From Artocarpus heterophyllus (lineage: Eukaryota > Streptophyta > Magnoliopsida > Rosales > Moraceae), in the NCBI GenBank assembly GCA_025403435.1, contig CM046339.1, positions 5,664,981 to 5,728,980 on the forward strand: a DNA stretch of 64,000 nt, given 5' to 3'. Numbering within the stretch: the stretch's first letter is position 1; each line of letters opens with the position of its first letter. This document shows positions 61,174 through 64,000 of this stretch, in pieces. The position numbers and the translations under genes were made by a program. The notes beneath the pieces are model-generated. The model was not told where the DNA came from. It was given only the letters and a program-made list of their open reading frames with translations, and did not search any database.

Positions 61174-61342
61174 GTCGGCCTGTCGGACTCCCTACTTTGC
61201 CCGGCCGAACTGCACAGTTCGGCCTGCCGGAAGCCAGGTCCAGTCGGCCGGTCATTTCCCCAGGTTCGGCCTGCCGGACGGAAGAACACCGGCCTGCCGA
61301 TCCCTGTTCCGGCCTGTCGAACACGCACTTCGGCCTGCCGAA
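61174..61342 (-). repeat. Phased palindrome array in LTR of Gypsy-2 (8 units)
   Basis: Units of TTCGGCCTGCCGAA and variants start (plus strand) at 61174, 61196, 61218, 61243, 61265, 61288, 61308 and 61329; spacing is 22, 22, 25, 22, 23, 20 and 21 bp. On the element's sense strand the unit reads TTCGGCAGGCCGAA, the same orientation as most units in the copia leader. Flanking sequence shows no similarity to copia. Confidence 0.88.
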
Positions 61343-61819
61343 CTGGGAAAACCCAGAAATTCCAACCACGGGTTTCGATTTCCCCAAAACCCAAATCTTG
61401 ATTCTAAACTATTTTTCTCAAATCCCAGGCATAGAAAACATTCATAGATGATAGAAAAACATATTTATACACTTTAAAACTCATTTAAACAAGATTCAAA
61501 CACAAAAATCCCAAAAATCCAAAAATGAGAAAAATTAAGGAAAAATGAAAAATCTTGAATCCAATCCGTTTTTCTTCAATCTAAGCTTAGATTCTAGTTG
61601 TTCTAAGTTCATTTAACTCAAATCCACGGTTTTCTAAGCTTGAACAAACCTAGATTTCAAAAATGCACAAAATTGAAAATTTGTAAAAAGTTTAGAAATT
61701 TCAAATCTAACCTCGAATCGAAGCTTTAATCCGCGCTCTCGGTTGCCAAATCACGTCCCCTAGCCTCCTCCTTGCTATCCCGAAGCTTGGATTCAAAATG
61801 GGGTTTAAAAATTTGAGAG

Positions 61820-61905
61820 AGATGTAGAGAGAGAGAGGGTGCCGAGAGAGATCAAGAGGAAGAGAGAGAGATGACCGTGAGAGTGAGGAGAGAGAGAGAG
61901 GAAGG
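61820..61905. repeat. GA/CT-rich tract in Gypsy-2 LTR
   Basis: Interrupted (GA)n on the plus strand, CT-rich on the element's sense strand. It lies just after the TATTTAT and is a likely transcription start and 5' leader region. Confidence 0.7.
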
Positions 61906-62187
61906 AAATAAATAGAGAAAATCGATGGGCGGTTTTACTGTGCGAAAACCATGTGCCGCCCACGGTTTTGTAAAACGGAGTATTTTTAACATTTTACAAA
62001 TTGTTGTGTTTTAAAACTCAAAACATCATCTTAAAACAACAAGAAATCATTTAAATGCATCAATTTAACAAAACAACCAAAATTCAAAATCCAACTAAAT
62101 GATCTAATTAATGTTAAAACATTAGTTATGGCACACTAATTCATCATTTATATTACATTAACATTAAATAAATTTCAGGGCGTTACA

Positions 62188-62205
62188 ACTCTCTACCCCT
62201 AAAAG
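62188..62205 (-). other. Polypurine tract of Gypsy-2
   Basis: Minus strand CTTTTAGGGGTAGAGAGT abuts the LTR start TGTAACGCCC. Confidence 0.8.
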
Positions 62206-62235
62206 AAATTTCGCCCTCGAAATTTACAACTCATC

Positions 62236-64000
62236 TCAAAAACAAAACAAATGCGGATACAATTCCCGCATACTCGACTCTAGTTCCCAAGTGGCTTCAT
62301 TAACACCATGATGCTGCCACACGGCCTTTACTAACGGTATCTCACGACGACGCAAGCTAATCACTTTCCGGTCGATAATCTGAATCGGCACTTCTTCGTA
62401 CGTCGTATCTTCCTAAACCTGCACATCGCGAAATGAAACTATCTTACCCTGCTCAGGTGGACACTTCCTAAGCATCGACACATAAAACACATCGTGAACA
62501 TGAGAAAGTTCGGGCGAAAGATCAAACCGATAAGCGACCACACCAACACGCTGAGTGATCTCGAACGGCCCAATATACCTCGGTGTGAGCTTCCCACTCA
62601 CTCTGAACCGCATAGTTCCCTTACGAGGCGATACCCTCAAGAGAACGAAACCTCCAATCGTGAACTCTAAAGGTCTACGTCTCCTATCCGCGTAACTCTT
62701 CTATCGACTCTGAGCTGCCTTCAACCGATCTCGAATCACCGCGACTTTCTCGTTGCTATCACGAATCTCATCTGGCCCAAGAATAATCCTATCTTCTGGC
62801 TCGGCCCAACACATAGGTGACTGACACGGTCGCCCATACAACGCCTCAAATGGTGCCATACCGATACTCGCCTGATAGCTATTGTTGTATGCGAACTCCG
62901 CCAAATGCAAACATTGCTTCCAGTTCCCGCCGAAGTCCAACGCACAGGCTCGCAACATATCTTCGAGAATCTGAATAACCCGCTCAGACTGCCCATCAGT
63001 CTGAGGATGAAACGCCGTACTGAAGTTCAAATCCGTACCTAAAGCTTCTTGAAAACTCCTCCAGTACTTAGCATTAAACCTGGTGTCTCGATCAGAGGTG
63101 ATGGACAAAGGAACTCCATGCAACCTCACAACGTTCTGCATATACAACTCCCCGAGAACCTTCCTAGAACACGTCGACCTAAACGGAAGGAAATGCGCCA
63201 ATTTCGTCAACCTGTCGACCACAACCCAAACTGCATCATGCCGTTGCTCCGTCCTCGGCAAACCTGTGAGGAAATCCATCGTCACATGCTCCTATTTCCA
63301 CCCTGGAATAGGAAGCGGCTGAAGCTGACCTGCAGGCTTCTGATGCTCGGCTTTCACCTGAAGACACGTCGAACACTTGGCCACGTACTCTCGAACATCT
63401 TTCTTCATGCCTCTCCACCAATACTGCCTCTTCAAATCGCGATACATCTTGGTGCTCCCCGGATGAATAGCAAACTGAGACCTATGAGCTTCGTCTAGAA
63501 CGGCTTTCGTCACCTCGACGATAACTGGAACTGCAAGACGCTCCCGGAAGTACAACGATCCATCTACATGCACGCTCCATTCTTCAAACTGCTCCCCGTT
63601 CTGAATCCACGACCAAATCCCCTGCAAATGTCGATCCTGCCACTGACTTTGCTTCACCATCTGAACAAGAGCTGGAGTCGCTTCCACATGATACACCGAA
63701 ACATGATCACAGTCTTCATGATACCGTAGCCGATACTCACTCACTGTCGCATCCCTACTCCAGTCCTCAAAAACCAAACAAGCTAGAATCCCTAAAGACT
63801 TCCTGCTAAGCGCATCCGCGACCACGTTAGCTTTCCCGGGATGATACTGCAACGCGAAATCATAATCCTCCATATACTCTACCCATCTGCGCTCCCTCAA
63901 ATTGAGATCCGTTTGAGTGTACAGATGCCTCAAACTCTTGTGATCGGAGAAGACCTGAAACGACGCTCCATACAAGTAACATCTCCAAATCTTCAGTGCG
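62236..64000 (-). pseudogene. Gypsy-2 pol, partial (RNase H, integrase, chromodomain)
   Basis: Minus strand from the window edge: RNase H C-terminus (FSDHKSLRHLYTQTDLNLRE at about 63950-63890, then HPGKANVVADALSR); linker; integrase zinc module (HPGSTKMYRDLKRQYWW, CSTCLQVKAEHQKPAG); catalytic core (MTMDFLTGLP, VVVDRLTKLAHFLP, DRDTRFNAKYW, HPQTDGQSERV); GPFEI motif; chromodomain (PIQIIDRKVISLRRREIPL, VNEATWELES), ending at 62238-62236. TAG codons at 63294-63292 (in place of the Trp in GWKWEHV) and 62703-62701 (in place of Gln before KSYAD), and one near 62412, make it non-functional as read. Otherwise well conserved, suggesting moderate age. Its start is outside the window. Confidence 0.92.

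Larger units (their letters stand above)
60023..62187 (-). repeat. 3' LTR of Gypsy-2 (2165 bp)
   Basis: Plus-strand ends TGTCACGCCCCGG and GGGCGTTACA. A TATTTAT sequence on the minus strand (about 61914-61908) is followed by a long CT-rich tract, suggesting transcription starts near 61880. The palindrome array (61174-61342) would then lie in the transcribed part. Open frames on both strands at 61108-61451 come from the GC-rich array. Confidence 0.9.
60023..64000 (-). mobile_element. Ty3/gypsy chromovirus Gypsy-2 (Tekay-like), 3' part
   Basis: 3' LTR 60023-62187, polypurine tract at 62188-62205 and the end of pol on the minus strand; it runs off the window at RNase H. The left flank TAAAC (60018-60022) is half of the presumed target duplication. 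The LTR is the same family as gypsy solo LTR 1. The coding sequence is distinctly more GC-rich than that of the Tekay-like element at 22281. Confidence 0.93.

Overview
The window is a piece of a plant nuclear genome made almost entirely of transposable elements nested inside one another. Plant origin is supported by Ty1/copia elements with a tRNA-Met primer binding site, chromodomain-bearing Ty3/gypsy elements with the plant Tekay/Del organisation, and CACTA (En/Spm) transposons carrying TNP2 and DUF4216. I see no host gene, tRNA, rRNA or CRISPR array. The species cannot be named from this sequence.

Layout. Copia A (1-7483, +) has lost its 5' LTR to the window edge but keeps an open gag-pol frame. 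It sits in the gag of a degenerate relative, Copia B (7484-13605, +). B sits in the gag of an older inverted relative, Copia D (13606-41131, -). The 5' LTR of D is split by a 23 kb CACTA transposon, CACTA-1 (16866-40215, target duplication ATG). The TNP2 gene of CACTA-1 is split by a gypsy solo LTR (22019-36690), and that solo LTR is split by a full gypsy/Tekay element (22281-34429, -, target duplication CCTTT). To the right, a second CACTA (CACTA-2, 41132-44120 and probably beyond 58083) is broken by a 4.2 kb solo LTR (44121-58077), which is broken by the near-intact Copia C (44220-53980, +, target duplication TTTAT). The window ends in another CACTA-type terminus (59316) interrupted by Gypsy-2 (60023 to beyond 64000, -).

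Most unusual observation. Copia A, B and C and the unrelated Gypsy-2 carry arrays of the same imperfect palindrome, TTCGGC-NN-GCCGAA, placed every 21-22 bp (about two helical turns). In the copias the arrays lie just upstream of the LTR TATA box and again in the untranslated leader; in Gypsy-2 the array lies inside the LTR. Leader and U3 units in copia are mostly reverse complements of each other. The outer arm bases change together in several units (TT/AA, AT/AT, GT/AC). The older Copia D and the older gypsy solo LTR hold a different dyad (GGTCAACC / GTTGAC type) at matching positions with similar spacing. This looks like a modular, replaceable cis-element shared between two retrotransposon superfamilies.

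State of the elements. Copia A appears coding-competent. Copia C differs by one CAG-to-TAG change, and its two LTRs differ at roughly ten sites by hand count, so the family moved recently. Copia B, Copia D, both gypsy elements and both CACTA transposases are decayed, largely through nonsense codons of the C-to-T kind expected from deamination of methylated cytosine.
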